A stretch of 44,376 bases of DNA from contig NCEA01000044.1 of assembly GCA_002280515.1 (NCBI GenBank), forward strand, positions 1-44,376. The letters run 5' to 3'. The notes beneath the pieces are model-generated. The model was not told the DNA's origin. It worked only from the letters and a program-made list of their open reading frames with translations, and ran no database searches. This DNA is from Rhodobacterales bacterium 32-67-9. GTDB taxonomy: Bacteria > Pseudomonadota > Alphaproteobacteria > Rhodobacterales > Rhodobacteraceae. Positions 9,101 to 16,488 of this stretch are shown piece after piece (positions within the stretch are counted from its first letter, which is position 1; every line of letters begins with the position of its first letter). Made by a program: the position numbers and the translations under genes.

Positions 9101-9120
9101 GGGAGCCCCGCTTCTGCGCA

Positions 9121-9137
9121 TGCAATGCTGCATTGCA
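9121..9137. repeat. 17-bp perfect inverted repeat upstream of the acetyltransferase gene
   Basis: TGCAATGC-T-GCATTGCA has 8-bp perfect arms and a single-base centre, lying 21-37 nt upstream of the chosen ATG on the minus strand. Size, symmetry and position suit an operator for a dimeric regulator, but no regulator gene is adjacent. Confidence 0.45.
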
Positions 9138-9220
9138 GAAACAAGATGGGACCGGCGCTGCTGGAATGGAATACCCAATACCCGCAGGCGGCGCAGTCCC
9201 GCCATGCGCTGCGCGACACC

Positions 9221-9255
9221 CCGCCGCCCTGCCCGGTTTTCAGGCAGGGCGGCGG
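9221..9255 (-). terminator. Strong hairpin downstream of ppk2
   Basis: CCGCCGCCCTGCC (9221-9233) and GGCAGGGCGGCGG (9243-9255) form a perfect 13-bp stem with a 9-nt loop, about 45 nt past the ppk2 stop. There is no T-run on the minus strand, so it is either a Rho-assisted end or a 3' mRNA-protecting hairpin. The neighbouring gene on that side also reads on the minus strand. Confidence 0.55.
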
Positions 9256-9300
9256 TGAATTTAAAGGCGCAGGGGCCGGCCCGGCCGACCTTGGCGCGTT

Positions 9301-10407
9301 TCAGCCGGGGATCTTGTCCTCGGCCGGCGCTGCCTTAGACGCAGATTTCGACCGGCGCGGACTGGACGGCGCGGCCGCATCGACCGGCGCCTCCTCGGCG
9401 CGGGCCCGCCGCATGTCGGGATGCAGGGAGGCGCCGAGGATATGTTCGGCGCCGTGAACGACGTGGCTGGCGCGGCCGACGATCAGCGGATCGGGCGACT
9501 GCACCACCTCCTGATCCTTGCCGGGATAGTCGAGCGAGGCGAGGAAGTGGCGCATGCAGTTGAGCCGCGCGCGCTTCTTGTCGTTCGACTTGACGATGGT
9601 CCAGGGCGCGTCGGCGGTGTCGGTGTAGAAGAACATCGCCTCCTTCGCTTCGGTGTATTCATCCCACTTGTCGAGGCTGGCCTTGTCGATGGGTGAGAGT
9701 TTCCAGCGTTTAAGAGGGTCGGTTTCCCGGCTTGCAAACCGCTGGCGCTGTTCTTCCTGCGTCACCGAGAACCAGTATTTGTAAAGCCGGATGCCCGACC
9801 GGACGAGCATCCGCTCCAGTTCCGGCACCTGGCGCATGAATTCGAGGTAGTCGGTCGGCGAGCAGAAGCCCATGACCCGTTCCACTCCGGCGCGGTTGTA
9901 CCAGGACCTGTCGTAGAAGACCATTTCGCCGGCGGTCGGCAGATGCTCGATATAACGCTGGAAGAACCATTGGCCGCGTTCCTGGTCCGACGGCTTGTTG
10001 AGCGCGACGACGCGGGCGAACCGCGGGTTGAGATGCTCCATGAAGCGCTTGATCGTGCCGCCCTTGCCGGCGGCGTCGCGACCCTCGAAGAGGATGACGA
10101 ACTTCTGCCCCGTCTCCTGTGCCCAGAGCTGGACCTTCAGAAGCTCGGCCTGAAGACGCGCCTTTTCGGCCTCGTAGGCAGCCCGCGCCATCCTGCGCGC
10201 ATAAGGATAGTTACCGCTTTCGAAGGCGTGGCGGATGTCGTCGGCGTTGACGACCGGAAAGGTCTTCGGCCCCTTTGCTGCCGCGCCATTGGCCGATTTT
10301 CGGCCCTTTACAGGTGGTGCGGACCCGTCTGTCGGGCCGGACGATGCGACCGGTTCCGAAATCGCCTCCACCACGTCACTCGGCATTTGAGTCACCTCTA
10401 CTGTCAT
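9301..10407 (-). CDS. ppk2: Polyphosphate kinase 2
   Basis: Transfers phosphate between polyphosphate and nucleotides (GDP or ADP to the triphosphate). The 368-residue protein has one PPK2 domain (residues about 52-300). Walker A is EGRDAAGKGGT at 108-118, and the Walker B/lid segment is YDRSWYNRAGVERV at 165-178, both perfect family motifs. The N-terminal 50 residues and the C-terminal 40 (Ala/Arg/Ser/Pro rich) are low-complexity tails. The ATG follows AAGGAGAAG. Upstream lies an FNR-type box at the exact class II position, implying induction at low oxygen. A strong 13-bp hairpin follows the gene. It stands alone as a transcription unit. Confidence 0.95.
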   Translation of the reverse strand: MTVEVTQMPSDVVEAISEPVASSGPTDGSAPPVKGRKSANGAAAKGPKTFPVVNADDIRHAFESGNYPYARRMARAAYEAEKARLQAELLKVQLWAQETGQKFVILFEGRDAAGKGGTIKRFMEHLNPRFARVVALNKPSDQERGQWFFQRYIEHLPTAGEMVFYDRSWYNRAGVERVMGFCSPTDYLEFMRQVPELERMLVRSGIRLYKYWFSVTQEEQRQRFASRETDPLKRWKLSPIDKASLDKWDEYTEAKEAMFFYTDTADAPWTIVKSNDKKRARLNCMRHFLASLDYPGKDQEVVQSPDPLIVGRASHVVHGAEHILGASLHPDMRRARAEEAPVDAAAPSSPRRSKSASKAAPAEDKIPG

Positions 10408-10438
10408 CGCGCTTCTCCTTTCCTGTGCGAACCGGTGG

Positions 10439-10480
10439 ATTATGTCACATTCCGGCGCGAACGGCCTTGATACGGGTCAA
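10439..10480 (-). promoter_or_regulatory. FNR/FnrL-type promoter of ppk2
   Basis: On the minus strand TTGACCCGTATCAA (10480-10467) matches the FNR consensus TTGAT-N4-ATCAA with one substitution. A -10 element CATAAT (10444-10439, 5 of 6 consensus) follows. The inferred transcript start near 10432 places the box centre at -41.5, the standard class II activator position, with a 25-nt leader to the ppk2 ATG. FNR-family proteins activate low-oxygen genes in Rhodobacteraceae. Confidence 0.7.
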
Positions 10481-10589
10481 ATTGCGGGCACGATGGGCCG
10501 GGTTTGGCCGATCGTCGCGGGCGCCTTGGGGGCTACCGTTTCACGCGGCTTCGCGCTACCGATTGGGCAGTCAAGACCGGGAGAAGACC

Positions 10590-11249
10590 ATGCTGACCAT
10601 CTACGGCGTCTACCGCAGCCGCGCCTCGCGCAATTTCTGGCTTCTGAACGAGATCGACATGCCCTTCGACCATGTCCCGGTGATCCAGGGCTACCGCCTG
10701 CCCGATCCCGAGGCCGAGAATGCGCCGTTCAACACGCTCTCGCCCGGTTTCCTGTCGATCAGCCCGGCCGGCGCGGTGCCGGTCCTGAAGGACGGCGATT
10801 TCGTCCTGTCTGAATCGCTGGCGATGAACCTCTACGTCGCGCGGAAAGCGGGCGGGCCGCTGGCCCCCGCCGACGCCCGGGAGAACGCGCTAATGGAACA
10901 GTGGGCGCTTTACGGCGTGACGGCGATCGAGGCGCATGCCCTCGCCATCATGTATGCCCATGCCGAGGGCCGCGCCAAAAGCCCCGAGGGCGAGGCCGAG
11001 ATCGCCGCCGAGGTGGCGCGCCTGCGCCGGCCGCTCGGTGTCCTCAACTCGCATCTGCGCGAACACGGGCACATGGTCGGCGGCCGCTTCACCGTGGCCG
11101 ACATCAACATGGCCGAGATCCTGCGCTATGCCCAGGCCGAGCCGGGGCTGCTCTCGGGTTATCCCGAGATCGAAAGCTGGCTCGCCGCCTGCCACGCCCG
11201 ACCCGCGTTCAAGGCGATGTGGGAACGGCGGCTGGCGGAGCCGGCATAG
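10590..11249 (+). CDS. Glutathione S-transferase family protein
   Basis: A 219-residue soluble protein with the thioredoxin-like N-terminal domain (MLTIYGVYRSRASRNFWLLNEI, with catalytic-type Ser/Tyr near residues 8-12, and the cis-Pro segment SPAGAVPVL followed by LSESLAMNLYVA, the glutathione-binding E-S pair). An all-helical C-terminal domain contains VGGRFTVADINMAEIL, the N-capping box typical of GSTs. The ATG follows GGGAGAAG. It is divergent from ppk2. The closest likeness is to bacterial GSTs of unknown substrate. It converges on the methyltransferase gene with a repeat-containing 279-bp gap. Confidence 0.92.
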   Translation: MLTIYGVYRSRASRNFWLLNEIDMPFDHVPVIQGYRLPDPEAENAPFNTLSPGFLSISPAGAVPVLKDGDFVLSESLAMNLYVARKAGGPLAPADARENALMEQWALYGVTAIEAHALAIMYAHAEGRAKSPEGEAEIAAEVARLRRPLGVLNSHLREHGHMVGGRFTVADINMAEILRYAQAEPGLLSGYPEIESWLAACHARPAFKAMWERRLAEPA

Positions 11250-11342
11250 GGCGGAGGTCGGGGCAGACCGGTCAGGGGCGGGTTTGAGCTTGTAGCGGGT
11301 GAGGCGCGCCCTTTCCAAATGCCAAGCCCGGGCGACCAGCCC

Positions 11343-11474
11343 GGGCCGCGCCCGACCCTCCCCCCGGGAGGGCGCATTGCAACGTCTGACATATGAAATC
11401 CGTCGGAGGCATATGGCGCCATAAAGCGCCCCGCTCTCGGTAGCAAAGCGCCCACCCAGGGTCGGGCGCGGCCC
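11343..11474. repeat. 132-bp element with 17-bp perfect inverted ends
   Basis: GGGCCGCGCCCGACCCT (11343-11359) and its exact reverse complement (11458-11474) bound 98 bp. Inside are a second stem competing with the left arm (CCCTCC/GGAGGG), two copies of CATATG flanking 14 bp, and GGCGC/GCGCC. It lies between the convergent GST and methyltransferase genes. It looks like a small non-coding dispersed repeat; no transposase and no clear target duplication are visible. Confidence 0.55.
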
Positions 11475-11528
11475 TCCGCACGTCGGCTAGGTCGGCCCAC
11501 TCCGCCCCGCTCCGCGACCTCGCCCCCC

Positions 11529-12122
11529 TCATCCCGGTTTCCGCGCGACGAAGTCGATCAGCGCCGAGCGCCCCGAGTGGCCGCGACCTTCATCGACCTC
11601 GGCATCGAAATCCTCGGCCCTCAGCACCTCGTAGCCGGCGAACGCCCCGCGCAGGAGGTCGAGAGTGTACATGTTCGCCGGATCGGGCGGCCCGCCCGTC
11701 GCGTAGCCCACCTGCCTCGGCGCGTATCCGTGCAGGAGGAGAAGCCCGCCGGGCCTGAGCGCGGCGTCGATCCGTTCGAAAAGCGCGGCCCGGTCGGCCG
11801 GGCCGACGAACTGGATGAAGATACCCGCCACGACATCGAATTTTCGCGACCAGTCCCAGCCGTCGAGGTCGCTCAGGTGGAACGCCACCTCCACGCCGCG
11901 CTCCGCCGCGAGCTTGCGCGCCTTCGCGATGGCATTCGGGGCCGAATCGAAGGCGGTGACCCGCAGCCCCTCTGCCGCGAGCCAGACCGAATTCCGCCCC
12001 TCGCCATCGGCGATCGCCAGAACCGTCGCGTCCGGCGTCAGCCATTCCGCAACCCTGGGCAGGAAATCGGCGGGCTCGGTGCCGAAAAGATAGTCGTCTC
12101 CCGCGTAGCGCTCATTCCACAT
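11529..12122 (-). CDS. SAM-dependent methyltransferase, class I
   Basis: A 197-residue cytoplasmic protein. The start MWNERYAGDDYLFGTEP is typical of TehB-like or thiopurine-methyltransferase-like proteins. Motif I is ATVLAIADGEGRNSVWLA (residues about 30-47), which contains DGEGRNS in place of the usual GxGxG but is common in this subgroup. The acidic motif II follows at VTAFDSAPNAIAKARKLA and the motif IV region is FDVVAGIFIQF. ATG at 12122 has AAGGGAGAG upstream and is preferred to an in-frame ATG 13 codons earlier. The substrate is unknown; tellurite or thiol methylation is possible but unproven. Confidence 0.87.
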   Translation of the reverse strand: MWNERYAGDDYLFGTEPADFLPRVAEWLTPDATVLAIADGEGRNSVWLAAEGLRVTAFDSAPNAIAKARKLAAERGVEVAFHLSDLDGWDWSRKFDVVAGIFIQFVGPADRAALFERIDAALRPGGLLLLHGYAPRQVGYATGGPPDPANMYTLDLLRGAFAGYEVLRAEDFDAEVDEGRGHSGRSALIDFVARKPG

Positions 12123-12260
12123 TGCGACTCTCCCTTGTGGCGCGAACCGCGCCGGGCCCAATATTTCGCGGGTCTACGGGCCGGTTCGCCCGCTCACCGC
12201 TTGCCCCTCCGGCCCCCGCATGGTCTAATCTCGCCTCAATCATAAAGACGAGCAGAGCGC

Positions 12261-14216
12261 ATGGCGAACGACTTCTTTTCCGGCCAGCCGGACGACTACA
12301 ACGCCTCCTCCATCGAGGTTCTGGAGGGGCTGGAGCCTGTCCGCAAGCGCCCCGGCATGTATATCGGCGGCACCGACGAACGCGCGCTCCACCACCTCGT
12401 GGCCGAGATTCTCGACAACTCGATGGACGAGGCTGTGGCCGGCCACGCGACCCGCATCGAGGTCGAGCTGAACGCCGACTTCTCGGTCACCATCCGCGAC
12501 AACGGCCGCGGGATGCCCGTGGACGAGCATCCGAAATTCCCCGGCAAGTCGGCACTCGAGGTGATCCTCTGCACCCTCCACGCGGGGGGCAAGTTTTCCG
12601 GCAAGGCCTACGAGACCTCCGGCGGCCTCCACGGTGTCGGCGCCTCCGTCGTCAATGCGCTCTCGGACTCGATGGTGGTCGAGGTCGCCCGCAACAAGGA
12701 GCTTCACGAACAGCGCTTCTCGCGCGGCATCCCCCTGGGTCCGGTGCGGAAAGTCGGCGCCGCCCCGAACCGGCGTGGCACCTCCGTCACCTTCCACGCC
12801 GACGAGGAGATCTTCGGCCACCACCGTTTCAAGCCGGCGCGGCTTCTGAAGATGGTGCGCTCCAAGGCCTATCTCTTCTCCGGGGTGGAGATCCGCTGGA
12901 AATCCGCCATCGACGACGGCGAGACGCCGTCTGAGGCGGTCTTCCACTTCCCCGGCGGGCTATCCGACTACCTCGCCGAGAACCTCGAAGGTTCCTCGAC
13001 CTATGCCGACCGGCCCTTCGCCGGCAAGGTCAGCTTCGCCGACAAGTTCGGCGAGCCGGGCAGCGTCGAATGGGCGATCAACTGGACGCCGTCGCGCGAC
13101 GGCTTCATCCAGTCCTACTGCAACACCGTGCCGACGCCCGAGGGTGGCACCCACGAGGCCGGCTTCTGGGCCGCGATCCTCAAGGGCATCCGCGCCTACG
13201 GCGACCTCGTGAAGAACCGCAAGGCCGAGCAGATCACCCGCGACGACCTGATGACCGGCGGCTGCGCGCTCGTCTCGTGCTTCATCCGGGAGCCGCAATT
13301 CGTCGGCCAGACCAAGGACCGGCTCGCCACCGAGGCCGCAGCAAGGATGACCGAAGGCGCGGTCAGGGACCATTTCGACAACTGGCTCGCCGCCGACACC
13401 AGGTCCGCCGGTGCGATCCTCGATTTCCTGGTGCTCCGCGCGGAGGAGCGCCTGCGCCGCCGGCAGGAGAAGGAGACGGCGCGCAAGACCGCGACCAAGA
13501 AGCTGCGCCTGCCCGGCAAGCTCGTCGACTGTTCCGCCACCAGCCGCGAGGGGACGGAGCTTTTCATCGTCGAAGGCGACAGCGCCGGCGGCAGCGCCAA
13601 GATGGCGCGCGACCGCAAGACCCAAGCGCTGCTGCCTCTCCGCGGCAAGATCCTCAACGTCCTTGGCGCCGCCTCGTCGAAGCTCGGTAGCAACCAGGAA
13701 ATCTCCGATCTCTCCCAGGCCCTCGGCTGCGGCATGGGCACCCGCTTCAACATCGACGACCTGCGCTACGACAAGGTCATCATCATGACCGATGCCGACG
13801 TCGACGGGGCGCATATCGCGTCGCTCCTGATGACGTTCTTCTTCACCCAGATGCGGCCGATGATCGACAAGGGGCATTTGTATCTCGCCTGCCCGCCGCT
13901 TTACCGGCTGACGCAGGGGTCCAAACGCATCTACGTCGCCGACGATGCGGAGAAGGAGCGGATGCTGGCCAAGGGCCTCGGCGGCAAGGGCAAGATCGAC
14001 GTCCAGCGCTTCAAGGGCCTCGGCGAGATGGACGCCAAGGACCTGAAGGACACCACCATGAACCCCTTGACCCGGAAACTGATCCGGGTCAGCATCGACG
14101 ACGAGTTTCCCGGAGAGACCGGCGATCTGGTCGAGCGGCTGATGGGCAAGAAACCCGAGCTGCGGTTCCAGTATATCAGCGAGAACGCGCGGTTCGTGGA
14201 GGAGCTGGATGTGTAG
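12261..14216 (+). CDS. parE: DNA topoisomerase IV subunit B
   Basis: The ATPase subunit of topoisomerase IV, which with ParC decatenates chromosomes before segregation. The 651-residue protein is full length. The GHKL ATPase domain is at residues about 20-220 with EILDNSMDEA, DNGRGMPVD and GGLHGVGASVVNAL. The transducer follows, then the TOPRIM domain with EGDSAGG near 437-443 and DADVDGAHI near 513-521, and the C-terminal block QRFKGLGEMDAKDL. The absence of the extra GyrB insertion supports ParE over GyrB. The ribosome site (GAGCAGAG) is modest. parC is not in the window. Confidence 0.95.
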   Translation: MANDFFSGQPDDYNASSIEVLEGLEPVRKRPGMYIGGTDERALHHLVAEILDNSMDEAVAGHATRIEVELNADFSVTIRDNGRGMPVDEHPKFPGKSALEVILCTLHAGGKFSGKAYETSGGLHGVGASVVNALSDSMVVEVARNKELHEQRFSRGIPLGPVRKVGAAPNRRGTSVTFHADEEIFGHHRFKPARLLKMVRSKAYLFSGVEIRWKSAIDDGETPSEAVFHFPGGLSDYLAENLEGSSTYADRPFAGKVSFADKFGEPGSVEWAINWTPSRDGFIQSYCNTVPTPEGGTHEAGFWAAILKGIRAYGDLVKNRKAEQITRDDLMTGGCALVSCFIREPQFVGQTKDRLATEAAARMTEGAVRDHFDNWLAADTRSAGAILDFLVLRAEERLRRRQEKETARKTATKKLRLPGKLVDCSATSREGTELFIVEGDSAGGSAKMARDRKTQALLPLRGKILNVLGAASSKLGSNQEISDLSQALGCGMGTRFNIDDLRYDKVIIMTDADVDGAHIASLLMTFFFTQMRPMIDKGHLYLACPPLYRLTQGSKRIYVADDAEKERMLAKGLGGKGKIDVQRFKGLGEMDAKDLKDTTMNPLTRKLIRVSIDDEFPGETGDLVERLMGKKPELRFQYISENARFVEELDV

Positions 14217-14303
14217 CAAAACCGCAACACCGATTGACTCCGCCATCGGCACCCCCTAGATCTTGTGGCACCTCCTATGTGGGGGCAGAAAGGAGCGATC
14301 CAC

Positions 14304-14384
14304 ATGGACGCTTTTATATCTGCTCTTAACTCGAGGCGGTGGAGACAACGCTTCGCCGGAGCGCCGATAAGGTGTTTTGGGTAA
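14304..14384 (+). CDS. Possible 26-residue small protein or leader peptide
   Basis: An ATG with AAAGGAG about 7 nt upstream opens a 26-codon frame (begins MDAFISALNSRRW, ends APIRCFG, stop TAA). The peptide is basic with an amphipathic start. It lies upstream of the structured region 14399-14711, so it could be a leader peptide, a small membrane-active protein or a chance frame. I do not recognise a family. Confidence 0.25.
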   Translation: MDAFISALNSRRWRQRFAGAPIRCFG

Positions 14385-14398
14385 GGAACAAATCGTTG

Positions 14399-14420
14399 CC
14401 TTGCAGCGTTATCTGCAAGG
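14399..14420. repeat. Hairpin with 8-bp perfect stem
   Basis: CCTTGCAG-cgttat-CTGCAAGG, followed on the plus strand by TCCAGAAAAA. It lies 15 nt after the stop of the 26-codon ORF. On the minus strand the A-run would precede the stem, so it is not a classic terminator in either direction. Confidence 0.45.
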
Positions 14421-14518
14421 TCCAGAAAAACGGGCGATAGCTGCCACGACGGCGCCGGCAAATAGCCGGAAAACCCGTCGAGGCGGTTGGTGCCGCCGGC
14501 CCGCTGGATAAGTTTCGA

Positions 14519-14612
14519 GGCGTCTCGTCTTGGCGCTCTCGGGTTAACGCGAAGCACTCGGCCTCTGGCCGAACAAGTGGAGCAGGAACCCGACTTAGAG
14601 AGGCGAGACGCC
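14519..14612 (+). ncRNA. Candidate structured RNA, three nested helices
   Basis: Outer helix GGCGTCTCG (14519-14527) pairs with CGAGACGCC (14604-14612). The middle helix TCGGGTT (14539-14545) pairs with AACCCGA (14587-14593) and can be extended by three pairs across a bulge. The inner hairpin is TCGGCC-tct-GGCCGA (14558-14572). All three are perfect and correctly nested in 94 nt, which is more than expected by chance. The strand is not determined by sequence; plus is given only because both flanking genes read that way. Confidence 0.35.
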
Positions 14613-14671
14613 ACCCCACCTTCCGAACTTAAGATGACCCCTTGCCGTCCGGCTTGCGCCTCCCGGCAATC

Positions 14672-14711
14672 GGACCGGGGAAAGGTCCACTGGACCTTTC
14701 CCTTTCGGTCC
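14672..14711. repeat. Long hairpin with 12-bp perfect inner stem
   Basis: GGGAAAGGTCCA (14678-14689), one base, then TGGACCTTTCCC (14691-14702) form a 25-nt perfect palindrome. GGACCG (14672-14677) and CGGTCC (14706-14711) extend it by six pairs around a TTT bulge. It lies 70 nt upstream of the GFA gene start. It could terminate or attenuate a plus-strand transcript, or be a dispersed palindrome. Confidence 0.55.
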
Positions 14712-14780
14712 TCGGTCCCAGTTGAAACCCTTGCCCCCCTCCCCCACACTCGCGCCCGAACGGACTCGGGGGAGGCCCAC

Positions 14781-15173
14781 ATGACCGAAGTCACCGGCGG
14801 ATGCCTTTGCGGGGCGGTGCGGATCACGGCGGTGGGGGAGCCTTATCGCGTCGGACTCTGCCATTGCCTCGACTGCCGCAAGCATCACGGCGCCTTGTTC
14901 CATGCCTCGGCGATCTTCCCCGAGGGTGCCGTGACCGTCACCGGGACGACGCGGGCCTACAGGGGCCGCCATTTCTGCCCCGAATGCGGCTCCCCGGTCT
15001 TCGGGCGATCCGGCGACGAGGTCGAGGTCAACCTCGGCGCCCTCGACGCACCCGACATGTTCCGCCCCACCTATGAGCTCTGGACCGTCCGCCGCGAAGG
15101 CTGGCTGCCGCCCTTCCCGCTCCGCCACCATTACGAGCGGAACCGCGACAGCGGGGGCCGGACGGAGGACTAG
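14781..15173 (+). CDS. GFA-family zinc protein (CENP-V/GFA domain)
   Basis: A 130-residue protein of the glutathione-dependent formaldehyde-activating (GFA-like) family, whose members bind two zinc ions; most have no proven enzymatic role. The zinc ligands are visible: CLCGAVR (Cys8 and Cys10), CHCLDCRKHHG (Cys33, Cys35, Cys38) and CPECGSP near residues 75-81. The ATG follows GGGGGAGG. An in-frame upstream region is open but includes the palindromes, so the ATG at 14781 is chosen. A second, divergent GFA gene lies at 37144-37608. Confidence 0.88.
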   Translation: MTEVTGGCLCGAVRITAVGEPYRVGLCHCLDCRKHHGALFHASAIFPEGAVTVTGTTRAYRGRHFCPECGSPVFGRSGDEVEVNLGALDAPDMFRPTYELWTVRREGWLPPFPLRHHYERNRDSGGRTED

Positions 15174-15393
15174 GAGCGGGCCCGGGGGCGGCAGCCCTTC
15201 GACACCCATTGCGGCCCCCGCGCCGCAAGCATAGATTCGCGCCTGCAGGCCGGCGGATACAGGTCCGGCCGCCTGCTGCCCATCGGGATCATCGTCCTGC
15301 CCCCGGCCCCGGGGCGCAGGCTCCCCTGACACCCCCCTGAGCATCGGACCGGACGGCATGGGCCGCCCGGAACTCACGCCAAAGGGAAGCCAA

Positions 15394-15525
15394 ATGTCGA
15401 AGGAAAAGAGTCGCGGCAACAAGGAAGCCAAGAAGCCGAAGAAGGAAAAACCCAAGGTCTCCGCCACCGCCCATTCCGGCGCCGCCAAGGCCGATACGGT
15501 GATCGCCGGCAAGAAGATCAAGTAA
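15394..15525 (+). CDS. Small lysine-rich conserved protein
   Basis: A 43-residue ORF beginning MSKEKSRGNKEAKKPKKEK and ending TVIAGKKIK. It is extremely basic (Lys about one third of residues), with no hydrophobic segment, and is probably disordered. AAGGGAAG lies about 5 nt before the ATG. Similar tiny Lys/Ala-rich proteins ending in KKIK occur in many alphaproteobacteria to my recollection, always as hypothetical proteins. It lies alone between two plus-strand genes. A nucleic-acid-binding role is only a guess from charge. Confidence 0.6.
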   Translation: MSKEKSRGNKEAKKPKKEKPKVSATAHSGAAKADTVIAGKKIK

Positions 15526-15698
15526 CGCGGCATGGGCGCGGACCCGCGCCCTGCCCCGGCTCCTGGGAGCGGCCCGCCCGGCCCGCCACAAGTGCGCAAC
15601 GCCCATCACGCCGATCTGATCCGGCGTGCGTGCGGCCCGGGCTTGCCATCGCCCCGCGCCGCCGTCACGGTATGGCCCAGTCAGGCATCCCGGGACCG

Positions 15699-16457
15699 AT
15701 GGACCTCGTCAACGACAACCAGCTGCCACTCATCCTCGCCTGCTTCCTTCTCGGCAGTCTTGGCGCGGCGCTTCTCTTCCGGCGCGGAATCGCCAGCCGG
15801 GCCTGGAAGATCGCCGACCTGGTATGGATCTGCCTTGGCGGCATCGGGGCGCTGACCGCCGTCGTCGCCGGGGTCTATACCACCGACCGCTCGCAGCTCG
15901 ACCGGCAGATCGACCTCGCCTATGCGGCGACCGGGGCGTTCGACCGCGATGCCGCGCGTTTCCGCCTCGCCCATTGCGAGACCGACCACCCGAGCCCGAC
16001 CTTCCGCACCGCGATCCGCGACCTCTGCGAGAAGGTGGAGTTCCTCTCGGCCTCCACCGCCGAAAACAGCGATCTGCCGCTTTTCATCGCCGTCACCGAA
16101 CGGGCGGCGCCGATGAGCGGGCTGCGCCTCTTCGGCTCGGGCGGCAAGGAGCGGAAGGCAGCGGAGGCGGCGGCATTCGAACCGGCGAGCTTTCTCGCCT
16201 TCGCGGCCGAGGACGAGGTGACCCGTGCCGCCGTGGCGCTGCTGCGCGCCGCCCCCTCGACGGCCGGGATCGCCGGCGAATACCAGGTGATTGCCCGCTC
16301 CTACGAGGAATTGATCGAAGAGGTCATGCGCCTGGGCGACGCATGGGACTTCCTCCAGTCGCGCTCCGGCATCCTGACGCTTCAGATCCTTGCCGTCTGC
16401 CTCGTCGCCTTCGCCGCGCCGTTCAGGCTCGGCAAGTCGATCGTCGACCTTATGTGA
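15699..16457 (+). CDS. Hypothetical membrane protein with three transmembrane segments
   Basis: About 252 residues. Two hydrophobic helices near the N-terminus (LPLILACFLLGSLGAALLF, then ADLVWICLGGIGALTAVVAGVY) are followed by a roughly 160-residue soluble, helix-rich domain containing two cysteines (CETDHPSP and LCEKVEF), and a final helix LTLQILAVCLVAFAAPF. With the usual charge rule the domain would lie in the periplasm. ATG at 15699 is preferred because the hydrophobic core follows at once; ATG 15672 and GTG 15630 are alternatives and none has a good ribosome site. No family is recognised. It converges on the cytochrome pair with 31 nt between stops. Confidence 0.75.
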   Translation: MDLVNDNQLPLILACFLLGSLGAALLFRRGIASRAWKIADLVWICLGGIGALTAVVAGVYTTDRSQLDRQIDLAYAATGAFDRDAARFRLAHCETDHPSPTFRTAIRDLCEKVEFLSASTAENSDLPLFIAVTERAAPMSGLRLFGSGGKERKAAEAAAFEPASFLAFAAEDEVTRAAVALLRAAPSTAGIAGEYQVIARSYEELIEEVMRLGDAWDFLQSRSGILTLQILAVCLVAFAAPFRLGKSIVDLM

Positions 16458-16488
16458 GGGTTAGGGCGCAGGTTTCGACCGGTCGGAC

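Larger units (their letters stand above)
14217..14780. other. 564-bp gene-free stretch with RNA-like structure
   Basis: No recognisable protein gene lies between parE and the GFA gene. It holds, in order, an NrdR-like dyad CCCTAGATCTTGTGG (14254-14268), a 26-codon ORF with a good ribosome site, a hairpin with 8-bp arms (14399-14420), a nested three-helix structure (14519-14612) and a 12-bp-arm hairpin (14672-14711). G+C looks lower in its first half than in the flanking genes. It is most likely a small-RNA, leader or repeat region. Confidence 0.5.

Noticed and set aside
11272-11532. An 86-codon minus-strand frame across the GST/methyltransferase gap
   Set aside because: It overlaps the 132-bp inverted-repeat element, has low-complexity Gly/Ala/Arg/Pro content and no ribosome site; the non-coding repeat explains the sequence better.
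14326-14619. A 97-codon minus-strand frame in the parE/GFA gap
   Set aside because: It runs through the nested helices and hairpins, has no ribosome site and odd amino acid composition; frames in all directions are open here because stops are rare in GC-rich DNA.
14217-14780. RNase P RNA, tmRNA or SRP RNA
   Set aside because: None of the conserved blocks I know (for example GAGGAAAGTCC of RNase P) is present on either strand.
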